Assembly (NCBI GenBank): GCA_031416415.1
Contig: JANOTP010000112.1
Span: forward strand, 1-13,409
Source: JANYCO01 sp031416415
GTDB taxonomy: Bacteria; Bacteroidota; Bacteroidia; Cytophagales; Cytophagaceae
Direction of reading: 5' to 3'
DNA: 13,409 nucleotides
Position numbers and translations under genes: made by a program. Position 1 is the first letter of the stretch. Every line of letters begins with the position of its first letter. The notes under the pieces were generated by a model. That model was not told the DNA's origin. It did no database searches and saw nothing but the letters and a program-made list of their open reading frames with translations. Of this stretch, positions 1 to 6,319 are shown piece after piece.

Positions 1-32
1 CCGCCAGCAAGCTAATATACCCCACACTCAAA

Positions 33-56
33 ATTCATAACTCAACATTCAACATT
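33..56. repeat. AT-rich dispersed intergenic repeat overlapping the end of the DUF255 gene
   Basis: On the plus strand this reads as alternating ATTCATAACT and CTCAACATTC words followed by CAACATT. Both 10-mers (33-42 and 41-50) recur exactly at 13339-13348 and 13333-13342, in permuted order. From general knowledge, short degenerate TTATGAATTATGAG-like repeats are common between genes in Bacteroidota. The repeat here is also coding: read on the minus strand it gives the last six residues (MLNVEL) and the TGA stop of the DUF255 protein. The 34 bases left of the stop hold nothing else I can identify. Confidence 0.55.
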
Positions 57-2059
57 TCAAAAGCTTCTCTCACACTCTCCACTGGCATCTTACAACTCTT
101 ATCAAAACAAACATAAATCATTGTCTTGTCACCCTTACTTTCTCTACCTTCCAAGATAGGAAGCATAGAATTTTCTACAGAACCAGAAAGTATTTTATTT
201 GGAAAATAATTTTCATCAAACTCTTTTCTCTTCGCTAAACTATCTTTCCCGACTATTGCGATCTCCGCTGTAGAACTTGTTAAATCAGCGTAAAGGCATG
301 CCCAATTTGATAAATAAGACGGGTCGGTATTGATTATTTTTTTTGTTCTGGAAAGCATACTTTGTGCCAGATCAGTCCAATCGTCTTTGTATAAAAACAA
401 GCCCAGTTTATGCATATTTCTAGCCATAGCAGAATTAGAGGCAGGAATTACATTGTCAAAAATTTCTTTTTTACGAGCAATTAATTTTTCAGAATTATCA
501 GCAGTAAAGAAAAATAATCCTTCCTTTTCATCGTAAAAATGTTCGATTACATAATTAGCTAATTCAGTTGCTTCGTTGATCCATTGTTCGTCAAAGGTAG
601 CTTCGTACAATGAAATATAACCTTCGATCGAAAATGCGTAATCTTCAAGATATCCGTCAATGGTAGCCTTTCCATTTTTATAATTATGAAATAATTTTCC
701 ACCTTCCTTCATTTTATTTTTAATAAAAGAAGCATTATTTATGGCCAATGTTAAAAATTGTGCTTCACCAAATACACGATAAGCATCTGAAAGGCCTTTT
801 AACATAAGACCATTCCATGAGGCTAGAATTTTATCATCTAAGCCTGGACGAATTTTCTTTGCTCTTTCTTTTAATAAAATTTCTTTCCAAAATAGTACTT
901 TTTTATTAAATGAACTTTTTTCTAGTTTATGTTTATTTATAAATGCTTCGTCTGATAAATTTTTTATTAGAATATTATAATCGTGCTCCCAATTCCCCTC
1001 TGGGTTTATAGAATAATAATCGTAAAATAATTCTTTGTCTTTACCTAAAAGAGCAGTTAATTCCTGATCGTTCCATACATAAAACTTCCCTTCTATTCCT
1101 TCACTGTCTGCATCGAGTGCAGAATAAAAACCACCTTCACTGCTTGTCATTTCTCTTGAAAGCCATTCTATAGTTTCATAAATAACCGTCTTATAACTTT
1201 CGTCCTTAGTGATCTGATATGCTTCAGTGTATAGGCTAAGTAATTGGCCGTTGTCGTACAACATTTTTTCGAAGTGAGGGGCAAACCATTCGGTATCGGT
1301 CGAGTAACGTGAAAATCCTCCTCCTATCTGATCGTAAATACCACCGTAGGCCATTTTATTGAGGGTGAGTTTTACTTGACGAATAGCGTCTTCGTTGCCT
1401 GAAATTTTATAATAACGAAGTAAAAAAAAGTAAATGGAAGGCATTGGAAATTTTGGTGCTCTATTCATCCCGCCCATATTAAGGTCAAAAGAAGGTTGCA
1501 TTACTGCAAACATTTTATCCAGTTCCTCTTTTTTAAATTCTTTAGCCGTTTCAACTAGATTATATTTTTCTACTTCACTTCTGCTTAACGAATCTTTAAA
1601 GCCTTCAGCAGATTTTTCAATATCTGCCCTTGCTTCACCAAAAGCTTTGCTGATTTGTCCCAACAAATTTGACCAATTCGCTGGCGGGAAATATGTACCT
1701 CCATAAAAAGGTTTTGCATCTGGAGTTAGAAATACATTCAAGGGCCAACCGCCTTGTATTCCCATAGCCTGAACGGCATCCATATAAATTTGATCAATAT
1801 CTGGTCGCTCCTCTCGGTCAACTTTAATATTGATATAATTTTCATTCATAAGAGCTGCCAATTCATCTTTCTCAAAACATTCGCGCTCCATTACATGACA
1901 CCAGTGACAAGCAGAATATCCAATACTAACAATGATTGGTTTATCTTCTGCCTTTGCTTTCATTAAAGCCTCTTCCCCCCACGGATACCATTGTACAGGA
2001 TTATGAGCGTGCTGCAAAAGATAAGGGCTAGATTCGTTAATTAATTTATTTGATGTCAT
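35..2059 (-). CDS. DUF255 thioredoxin-fold protein (YyaL/SSP411-like)
   Basis: A 674-residue protein of the DUF255 family (B. subtilis YyaL, mammalian SSP411/SPATA20), which has no firmly established biochemical role. The N-terminal thioredoxin-like domain (about residues 1-170) carries the family blocks SPYLLQHAHNPV (11-22), a CHWC redox-type pair (Cys51, Cys54) within GYSACHWCHVM, and DREERPDID (81-89). The rest, with stretches such as GGIYDQIGGGFSRYSTD and HFEKMLYDN, corresponds to the alpha/alpha-barrel part that resembles N-acylglucosamine 2-epimerase-type folds. The length is normal for the family and there is no signal peptide, so it is probably cytoplasmic. It lies 44 nt after the GSCFA gene on the same strand and may be cotranscribed; I saw no strong promoter or SD in the gap. 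The C-terminal residues 669-674 are encoded by an intergenic-type repeat, so the native end may have been altered. Confidence 0.93.
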   Translation of the reverse strand: MTSNKLINESSPYLLQHAHNPVQWYPWGEEALMKAKAEDKPIIVSIGYSACHWCHVMERECFEKDELAALMNENYINIKVDREERPDIDQIYMDAVQAMGIQGGWPLNVFLTPDAKPFYGGTYFPPANWSNLLGQISKAFGEARADIEKSAEGFKDSLSRSEVEKYNLVETAKEFKKEELDKMFAVMQPSFDLNMGGMNRAPKFPMPSIYFFLLRYYKISGNEDAIRQVKLTLNKMAYGGIYDQIGGGFSRYSTDTEWFAPHFEKMLYDNGQLLSLYTEAYQITKDESYKTVIYETIEWLSREMTSSEGGFYSALDADSEGIEGKFYVWNDQELTALLGKDKELFYDYYSINPEGNWEHDYNILIKNLSDEAFINKHKLEKSSFNKKVLFWKEILLKERAKKIRPGLDDKILASWNGLMLKGLSDAYRVFGEAQFLTLAINNASFIKNKMKEGGKLFHNYKNGKATIDGYLEDYAFSIEGYISLYEATFDEQWINEATELANYVIEHFYDEKEGLFFFTADNSEKLIARKKEIFDNVIPASNSAMARNMHKLGLFLYKDDWTDLAQSMLSRTKKIINTDPSYLSNWACLYADLTSSTAEIAIVGKDSLAKRKEFDENYFPNKILSGSVENSMLPILEGRESKGDKTMIYVCFDKSCKMPVESVREAFEMLNVEL

Positions 2060-2103
2060 TTGTATATGTTTTTTATTACTATACTAAAAGGTTTTTAAAA
2101 ATC

Positions 2104-3078
2104 TTATAGGTGTAGTAAATTTGTAATACTCTTTATTTCTTCCTTTACATTTATCTTACCCTCTAACAACTTCAACCTTTTTAAAGTTGCAAGGAGAAAA
2201 TTTTTATATTCCTCCGAATCTTCTCTAAAAGGCTTGTGGTGTAAAGCTTTCGACAAGGAAGACCAATCTTTAATCGTTTCTTTTGTTTCTTCTTCAAAAT
2301 ATACTTCAGAAAATTTATTCCAGATATATTCTTCTGCTACTTCGGTAGGATGAATCATATCTTCTTTATAAAAACGATAGTCTCGCAAATCATCCATCAT
2401 TAGCTCATAAGAAGGGAAATAAACTACTTCAGGAAATTGCTCACTTAACTCATGACAAGCAACTCTCAAAATGGATTTGCTTACAGAATTTAATTGCAAA
2501 CTATCTTTTGTGTGCCTTACGGGGCTTACCGTCAGTATAATTTTAAGGTTGGGATTTTTAATTTTAAGTCGGGAATATGTAGTTATAAAAGAACTAATTA
2601 TTTCTTCAACCGTTAAGAGTTCTTTTATAAAATCAGTTGCTGGTTTCTTATGACAATTGGCTACAATCTCGTTTGTAGATTTTAATTTATAAACAAAAGC
2701 AGTTCCGAAAGTTATAATAAGAGTAGTTGTATTCTCTAAATAGTGATTAACCTGATTAAACTTTTCTGCAAGTTTTAAACTTAATTCTTCCTGAGTCCTT
2801 CCATAAAAATCAGAATGGACATGGTAATTAAACCACGCACCTTTATTTTCAACGTTTGTAGTGGTATGCGATACGTTCGTTGAAAGGGAATTTTCTAAAA
2901 GTCTAAAAATGGATATAGGGTTAAAAACTGTTCCAAATGGATTTACTAATACGTCAAATTTATTAGTTAATAAACGTTCTCCAATTACTTGAGAGAAACA
3001 TGAACCTATCGTCACTATTTTACTTCGATAACTAATTTTATCGGGAGAAGGTACTAAATTTAATTCCGTTCTAAACAT
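2104..3078 (-). CDS. GSCFA domain protein, SGNH hydrolase-like
   Basis: A 324-residue protein of the GSCFA family, which is typical of Bacteroidota and related to SGNH/GDSL esterases. Visible blocks are TIGSCFSQ (23-30; Ser26 is the expected nucleophile, and the name-giving last Ala is Ser here), NPFGT (46-50), TFGTAFVY (123-130), SPVRH (185-189) and DMIHPTEVA (240-248). Asp240 and His243 are placed like the Asp-x-x-His pair of SGNH enzymes. No signal peptide is visible at the start (MFRTELNLVP). The substrate is unknown; acyl or acetyl ester hydrolysis is an inference from the fold. It lies between the Gfo/Idh oxidoreductase (123 nt upstream) and the DUF255 gene (44 nt downstream), all on one strand. 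A perfect palindrome stands 41-61 nt before its ATG. Confidence 0.9.
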   Translation of the reverse strand: MFRTELNLVPSPDKISYRSKIVTIGSCFSQVIGERLLTNKFDVLVNPFGTVFNPISIFRLLENSLSTNVSHTTTNVENKGAWFNYHVHSDFYGRTQEELSLKLAEKFNQVNHYLENTTTLIITFGTAFVYKLKSTNEIVANCHKKPATDFIKELLTVEEIISSFITTYSRLKIKNPNLKIILTVSPVRHTKDSLQLNSVSKSILRVACHELSEQFPEVVYFPSYELMMDDLRDYRFYKEDMIHPTEVAEEYIWNKFSEVYFEEETKETIKDWSSLSKALHHKPFREDSEEYKNFLLATLKRLKLLEGKINVKEEIKSITNLLHL

Positions 3079-3118
3079 AGTTTAATCAACTCTAACAATT
3101 AAAATTATTTGATCACAC

Positions 3119-3139
3119 AAAATATCGAATCGATATTTT
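3119..3139. promoter_or_regulatory. 21-bp perfect odd palindrome upstream of the GSCFA gene
   Basis: AAAATATCGA, a single A, then TCGATATTTT: ten-base arms with no mismatch. It stands between the end of the Gfo/Idh gene (stop at 3202) and the ATG of the GSCFA gene (3078). The minus-strand side is followed by GTGTG, not a T-run, so it is a poor terminator for the Gfo/Idh gene. An operator or a weak hairpin is possible. No regulator is known for it. Confidence 0.35.
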
Positions 3140-3201
3140 TATTTTAATTAATTTCAAACTACTCTTTTAAAGTTATTATTAAATTCCGATATTATCTATC
3201 C

Positions 3202-4176
3202 CTATGGATATACAATTCCACATTGATTACAAATCTGATCTAACACTTTGCTTTGCAATAAGCTAAAACTATGAGGCATATGAGAACTTTCTATTGTTCT
3301 ATTTTTTAAACAATTCATCGATTCTATAATCTCTGGTTCGAATCCGTTTCCTGTATAATCAAAATCGATTTTCTCTACGGTACCATCGTTTAATTTCAAC
3401 GACAATGAAGTTTGTCGATACCAAGGAGTATTAAATATTATACTTCCTTTCGTACCTAGTATTATTGCTTCACGTTTGGTATCGAATATAATAGAAGAAA
3501 ATACAGTAGCTTCAGCATTTGGATACTGTAGTTTAATACTACATTCTTTATCAGCACCTGTTTCTGAAAGATTAGCAGAAGCTTTAATTGTTGTAGGTTC
3601 ACCCAAAATAGTAAGCGCCAGAAACAATGGATAAACGCCTACATCCATAAGAGATCCACCACCCAAAGACATATCGTACAATCTACTTTTAGGGTCGAAA
3701 GATACATTAAAACCAAAGTCAGCTGTAATGACTTGTATTTCTCCAATTTGTCCAGCGTTAATAATTTCTAATGCTTTTTTAAGAGGAGGCAAAAATCGAG
3801 TCCACATAGCTTCCATCAAAAAAACATTATTAGATACTGAAGCCTCGATCATTGTTTTGACCTCTGTATATTTATGTGCTAATGGTTTTTCACACAATAC
3901 TGGTTTCTTATTATTCAAACATAGCAAGGTAGCATCTTTATGAAAAGCATGAGGTGTGGCCACATATACTATATCGACGTTACCATCTTTAACTAATTGC
4001 TCATAACTACCATAATAAATTGGTGCCTTGTACTTCTGTGCGAAAACTTTGGCAGATTCTTCGTTGCGAGAAGCTACGGCATATAATTCTGCGCCTTCTA
4101 CGTTAGATATAGCTTCAGCAAACTTATTCGCTATTTTTCCTGGACCAATGATGCCCCATTTAATTTTTGAAGTCAT
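3202..4176 (-). CDS. Gfo/Idh/MocA family NAD(P)-dependent oxidoreductase
   Basis: A 324-residue two-domain oxidoreductase. The N-terminal Rossmann fold shows GIIGPGKIANKFA (8-20) and, after VATPHAFH (72-79), the hallmark CEKPLA with Glu96-Lys97-Pro98; Lys97 is the usual catalytic or nicotinamide-contacting lysine. The C-terminal substrate domain has MEAMWTRFLP (121-130) and GGGSLMDVGVYPL (172-184), where Asp178 and Tyr182 occupy the usual active-site positions. The EAMWTRF block and overall pattern resemble the dihydrodiol dehydrogenase/glucose-fructose oxidoreductase branch, so a sugar or cyclic polyol substrate is likely, but the substrate cannot be read from sequence. It is cytoplasmic. 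The ATG is only 22 nt beyond the terminator that ends the rplI transcript, which leaves little room for a promoter in between; it may depend on read-through or on a promoter before the hairpin. Confidence 0.92.
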   Translation of the reverse strand: MTSKIKWGIIGPGKIANKFAEAISNVEGAELYAVASRNEESAKVFAQKYKAPIYYGSYEQLVKDGNVDIVYVATPHAFHKDATLLCLNNKKPVLCEKPLAHKYTEVKTMIEASVSNNVFLMEAMWTRFLPPLKKALEIINAGQIGEIQVITADFGFNVSFDPKSRLYDMSLGGGSLMDVGVYPLFLALTILGEPTTIKASANLSETGADKECSIKLQYPNAEATVFSSIIFDTKREAIILGTKGSIIFNTPWYRQTSLSLKLNDGTVEKIDFDYTGNGFEPEIIESMNCLKNRTIESSHMPHSFSLLQSKVLDQICNQCGIVYP

Positions 4177-4198
4177 AGTTTTAATTATTCATAGAAAT

Positions 4199-4228
4199 AA
4201 AAAATCCCGCTCAATTTGAACGGGATTT
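4199..4228 (-). terminator. Rho-independent terminator of the rpsF-rpsR-rplI operon
   Basis: On the minus strand AAATCCCG pairs with CGGGATTT (4221-4228 with 4202-4209). The stem continues inward through a T-G wobble and three more pairs to a 3-nt loop, and a run of six T follows (4199-4204). It begins 25 nt after the rplI stop (4253) and ends 22 nt before the Gfo/Idh ATG. The stem is strong for such an AT-rich region. On the plus strand only a weak T-run follows and no plus-strand gene ends here. Confidence 0.85.
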
Positions 4229-4252
4229 GTATTTTAAATTATAGAATACTGA

Positions 4253-4696
4253 TTACTCAGCGATTACTTTAAATTTAAGTTCTTGTTTCACTTCTTTATG
4301 AAGATCAATAGTAGCAGTGTATTCTCCTACTTCTTTTACATCTCCTTTGAAAGAAATTTTCTTTCTGTCGATAGCAAAACCTTTTTCTTTAAGTACATCA
4401 GAAAGTTGAAGAGAAGTAACAGCTCCGAATATTTTTCCAGACTCACCTACTTTTGCTTTAATTTCTATTGTAACACCAGCCAATTTCTCAGCAATTGAAA
4501 GTGCATCGGTTTTCAATTTTTCTGCTTTGTGAGCGGCTTGTTTTACGTTTTCAGCTACTACTTTCTTGGCAGACTCAGTTGCCATGATTGCTGCACCTTT
4601 AGGAATAAGAAAATTTCTGCCGTAACCTGGTTTAACAGCTACTACATCATTCTTATAGCCAAGGCCTTTTATATCTTCTTTTAATATGATTTCCAT
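4253..4696 (-). CDS. rplI: 50S ribosomal protein L9 (bL9)
   Basis: A 147-residue protein, the normal L9 length. The N-terminal 23S rRNA-binding domain carries the family signature around GLGYKNDVV (11-19) and GYGRNFL (24-30), followed by IPKGAA. A long charged helix (about 40-75) leads to the C-terminal domain with GKIFGAVTS (87-95), also typical of L9. L9 binds domain V of 23S rRNA near the L1 stalk and influences translocation fidelity. It is the third gene of rpsF-rpsR-rplI, starting 7 nt after the rpsR stop. No SD is present before its ATG, as expected in Bacteroidota. The transcript ends at the hairpin 25 nt downstream. Confidence 0.98.
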   Translation of the reverse strand: MEIILKEDIKGLGYKNDVVAVKPGYGRNFLIPKGAAIMATESAKKVVAENVKQAAHKAEKLKTDALSIAEKLAGVTIEIKAKVGESGKIFGAVTSLQLSDVLKEKGFAIDRKKISFKGDVKEVGEYTATIDLHKEVKQELKFKVIAE

Positions 4697-4703
4697 AATT
4701 CGA

Positions 4704-4955
4704 CTATTTTAAAGAATCTGTAACATAAGGTAATAAGGCGATGTGACGAGCTCTCTTAACAGCATTAGCCACTTTTCTTTGAAACTTAAGGCTTGTACCA
4801 GTAATTCTTCTTGGCAACAATTTACCTTGTTCGTTGATAAACTTCAATAGGAAGTTAGCATCCTTATAATCGATGTATCGGATACCGTTTTTCTTGAAAC
4901 GGCAGTATTTTTTTCTGTTGTCAGCTCTTTGAACTGATTCGTTTACAAGTGTCAT
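4704..4955 (-). CDS. rpsR: 30S ribosomal protein S18 (bS18)
   Basis: An 83-residue S18 with the family blocks YCRF (17-20), IDYKD (28-32), GKLLPRRITGTS (44-55) and KRARHIALLPY (67-77). It binds 16S rRNA as a heterodimer with S6 on the 30S platform, next to S21 and the 3' end of 16S rRNA. It starts 2 nt after the rpsF stop and is followed closely by rplI. Unlike every other gene checked in the window it has a perfect SD, AGGAGG, ten bases before its ATG and inside the last codons of rpsF. In Bacteroidota the anti-SD tail is bound by S21, S18 and S6, and strong SDs are retained upstream of S21 and/or S18 genes (published cryo-EM and comparative work on Flavobacterium johnsoniae). Autoregulation is therefore plausible here. 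Confidence 0.98.
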   Translation of the reverse strand: MTLVNESVQRADNRKKYCRFKKNGIRYIDYKDANFLLKFINEQGKLLPRRITGTSLKFQRKVANAVKRARHIALLPYVTDSLK

Positions 4956-4957
4956 GA

Positions 4958-5323
4958 TTATTTAGCCTCCTGTTTTTCTGTTGATTTTCTGAATTCACCT
5001 TTCTTTCTTCTCTCGTTGTACTCGATAGCGAACTTGTCAAGTCTTGTAGATAGAAATCTTAGAACTTTTTCATCACGTTTATACTCGATCTCGAGCGTGT
5101 TGATTAAAGTTGGTTCAGCTTTAAATTCTACAAGATGGTAAAATCCTGTATTTTTGTGCTGAATCGTGTAAGCTAGCTTTTTCAAGCCCCAGCTTTCGTA
5201 GTTTACAATTTCGGCTCCGTTGTCTTTGAGCAACTTCACGAACTTGTCTGCGGTATCCTTCATCTGACTATCAGACAAAACGGGAGTTAAAATGAATACC
5301 GACTCGTAGTTGTTTTTTGCCAT
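4958..5323 (-). CDS. rpsF: 30S ribosomal protein S6 (bS6)
   Basis: A 121-residue S6, the usual length. Family features are the opening YESVFILTP (6-14), the GLKKLAY block (46-52) with the YTIQHKNTGFYHLVEF strand region after it, and the conserved RDEKVLRF (84-91). The C-terminal tail is basic (NERRKKGEFRK, about 104-114). S6 dimerises with S18 on the 30S platform and helps form the site that holds the 16S 3' tail in Bacteroidota. It is the first gene of the operon, with a promoter of Bacteroidota type starting 29 nt upstream and no SD. Its last codons contain the SD of rpsR, so translation of S6 necessarily passes through the rpsR ribosome-binding site and the two may be coupled. Confidence 0.98.
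   Translation of the reverse strand: MAKNNYESVFILTPVLSDSQMKDTADKFVKLLKDNGAEIVNYESWGLKKLAYTIQHKNTGFYHLVEFKAEPTLINTLEIEYKRDEKVLRFLSTRLDKFAIEYNERRKKGEFRKSTEKQEAK
4966..4971 (-). promoter_or_regulatory. Strong Shine-Dalgarno (AGGAGG) of rpsR, inside the rpsF coding end
   Basis: The minus strand reads ACAGGAGGCTAAATAATC and then ATG. The AGGAGG core is fully complementary to the 16S anti-SD core and lies 10 nt before the rpsR start (4955). It is formed by the codons for Gln-Glu-Ala at the end of rpsF. The starts of rpsF, rplI, dnaG, ribBA, the GSCFA, Gfo/Idh and DUF255 genes, and the toxin gene show no comparable motif. The likely role is SD-dependent, feedback-sensitive initiation of S18 synthesis. 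Confidence 0.8.
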
Positions 5324-5351
5324 TATAAATTTATATTTATTTTAAGGACTG

Positions 5352-5382
5352 CAAAGGTAGATATTTTGTTTTGAAATACAAA
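5352..5382 (-). promoter_or_regulatory. Candidate promoter of rpsF-rpsR-rplI
   Basis: On the minus strand TACCTTTG (5352-5359) fits the Bacteroidota -7 consensus TAnnTTTG. TTTG (5379-5382) stands exactly 19 nt upstream as the -33 element. The start of transcription would fall near 5345, giving a leader of about 20 nt before the rpsF ATG at 5323. This leader is too short for a riboswitch or S15-like leader structure, so regulation within the operon more likely acts at the rpsR site. Confidence 0.75.
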
Positions 5383-5502
5383 GACTTAATGAATTTTGAG
5401 TTTACATATACTAACAGTCAATAAATAATCTCCTTTTGTAAATTACAATATATTGATTAACAAGTAATTATGAAGTGTAACTTAAAAAATATCCAAAAGA
5501 AA

Positions 5503-5533
5503 TTTATTTATACGTATATCTTTTTTATATTTG
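5503..5533 (+). promoter_or_regulatory. Candidate promoter of the toxin-antitoxin operon
   Basis: TATATTTG (5526-5533) matches TAnnTTTG exactly. TTTA (5503-5506) lies 19 nt upstream, one base off the TTTG -33 element. Transcription would start near 5540, about 12 nt before the antitoxin ATG at 5552. It faces away from the rpsF promoter across the divergent region, and the distance between the two -33 elements is about 120 bp. Confidence 0.65.
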
Positions 5534-5545
5534 TCGTATAAATAA
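5504..5545. promoter_or_regulatory. 11-bp perfect inverted repeat (operator) around the toxin-antitoxin promoter
   Basis: TTATTTATACG (5504-5514) and CGTATAAATAA (5535-5545) are exact reverse complements with 20 nt between them. The left arm covers the -33 element and the right arm lies just after the -7 element at the expected transcription start. The left side also contains the palindrome TATACGTATA (5509-5518), and CGTATA recurs 22 bp apart (5513, 5535), about two helical turns. This layout suits cooperative binding by a ribbon-helix-helix antitoxin and autorepression. Confidence 0.6.
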
Positions 5546-5551
5546 CAAGAG

Positions 5552-5809
5552 ATGAACAGCAAAATAACTTTAAGTTTCGATGAAAACATCATCAGCAAAG
5601 CTAAAGCTTATGCTGAATCCAATAATATCAGCCTCTCAAGACTTACAGAGATGCTATACCGCAAGATTATTGAAGGAAACTATCAAAATCTAGAAGAGCT
5701 TCCTATATCAGATTGGGTTTCTATGGTTGCCGAAGGTGAAGTTCATTACAAAACAAAACCGAAAAGTAGAAAAGACTTGAAAAAAGATTTCTTTGATTCT
5801 AAAAAATGA
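5552..5809 (+). CDS. Antitoxin, DUF6364-like (ribbon-helix-helix type)
   Basis: An 85-residue protein whose first 45 residues fit a ribbon-helix-helix DNA-binding fold: strand KITLSFD (4-10), helix ENIISKAKAYAESNN (11-25), then helix SLSRLTEMLYRKII (27-40). The remaining tail contains LPISDWVSMVAEG and a lysine-rich end, the part expected to wrap around the toxin. The pattern resembles DUF6364 antitoxins found beside PIN toxins in Bacteroidota; the family name is from memory. The ATG overlaps nothing upstream and is preceded by a promoter and inverted-repeat operator it probably binds. Its stop overlaps the toxin start by 4 nt (ATGA at 5806-5809), which implies translational coupling and a fixed ratio. 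Expected role: neutralise the ribonuclease and repress the operon. Confidence 0.85.
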   Translation: MNSKITLSFDENIISKAKAYAESNNISLSRLTEMLYRKIIEGNYQNLEELPISDWVSMVAEGEVHYKTKPKSRKDLKKDFFDSKK

Positions 5810-6240
5810 AAAGAAAACTTTTTTTAGATGCCAACATCCTTGTATCTATTTTAAACAAGGAATATCCTGTTTTTACTTATTCTTCTAGAATTCTTAGTCT
5901 TTGCGACAACTCCGCATTTGAAGTATATACCTCTCCTATTTGTCTAGCAATAGCATTTTACTTTGCAGAAAAAAAGACAGGGAGTAGCTCAGCAAAAAAA
6001 AAGATGGGGCTACTTTGTGCTAATACTAAAATAAGTAATGTAGGTCCAGAAAGTACTGAAAATTGCTTAAAAAATAAGAAAATAAACGACTTTGAAGACG
6101 GTTTAGAATACTATTCGGCTTTGCAGGCTGGCTGTACTTGTATTATAACCGAAGATACAAATGATTTTTATTTCTCTGACATTGAAGTTATCAATGCTGA
6201 AGCCTTTGTGAAAAAATACTTCCAATTAATGAAACCGTAA
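5806..6240 (+). CDS. PIN-domain ribonuclease toxin (VapC-like)
   Basis: A 144-residue PIN-domain protein, of normal length for VapC-type toxins. The acidic metal-binding residues are visible: Asp8 in LFLDANIL (5-12), Glu55 in YFAEKK, the Asp95/Asp98 pair in NDFEDGLEYYSAL (94-106), and Asp117/Asp120 in ITEDTNDF (114-121). The DFEDGLEYYSA block is characteristic of PIN proteins. VapC toxins cleave tRNA or rRNA in a metal-dependent way and stop translation; the target here cannot be inferred. It overlaps the antitoxin gene by 4 nt and is separated from dnaG by 149 nt, so it is likely the last gene of its own transcript. The frame and catalytic acids appear intact, so the toxin is probably functional. 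No terminator is evident after the stop. Confidence 0.88.
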   Translation: MKRKLFLDANILVSILNKEYPVFTYSSRILSLCDNSAFEVYTSPICLAIAFYFAEKKTGSSSAKKKMGLLCANTKISNVGPESTENCLKNKKINDFEDGLEYYSALQAGCTCIITEDTNDFYFSDIEVINAEAFVKKYFQLMKP

Positions 6241-6319
6241 TTTTTACAATATAAATTTTTTATAGGCTGATTTAAAAGTATTAACATATTCAAAGGAATA
6301 TATATAGCACATCTTACTA

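Noticed and set aside
2088..2105. AAGGTTTTTAAAAATCTT hairpin at the end of the GSCFA gene
   Set aside because: The stem is almost entirely A-T with one wobble, overlaps the stop codon, and has no T-run on the transcribed strand; chance is likely in this composition.
6286..6301. ATATTC-AAAG-GAATAT hairpin between the toxin gene and dnaG, as a terminator
   Set aside because: Only six weak pairs and no following T-run, so terminator function is not supported.
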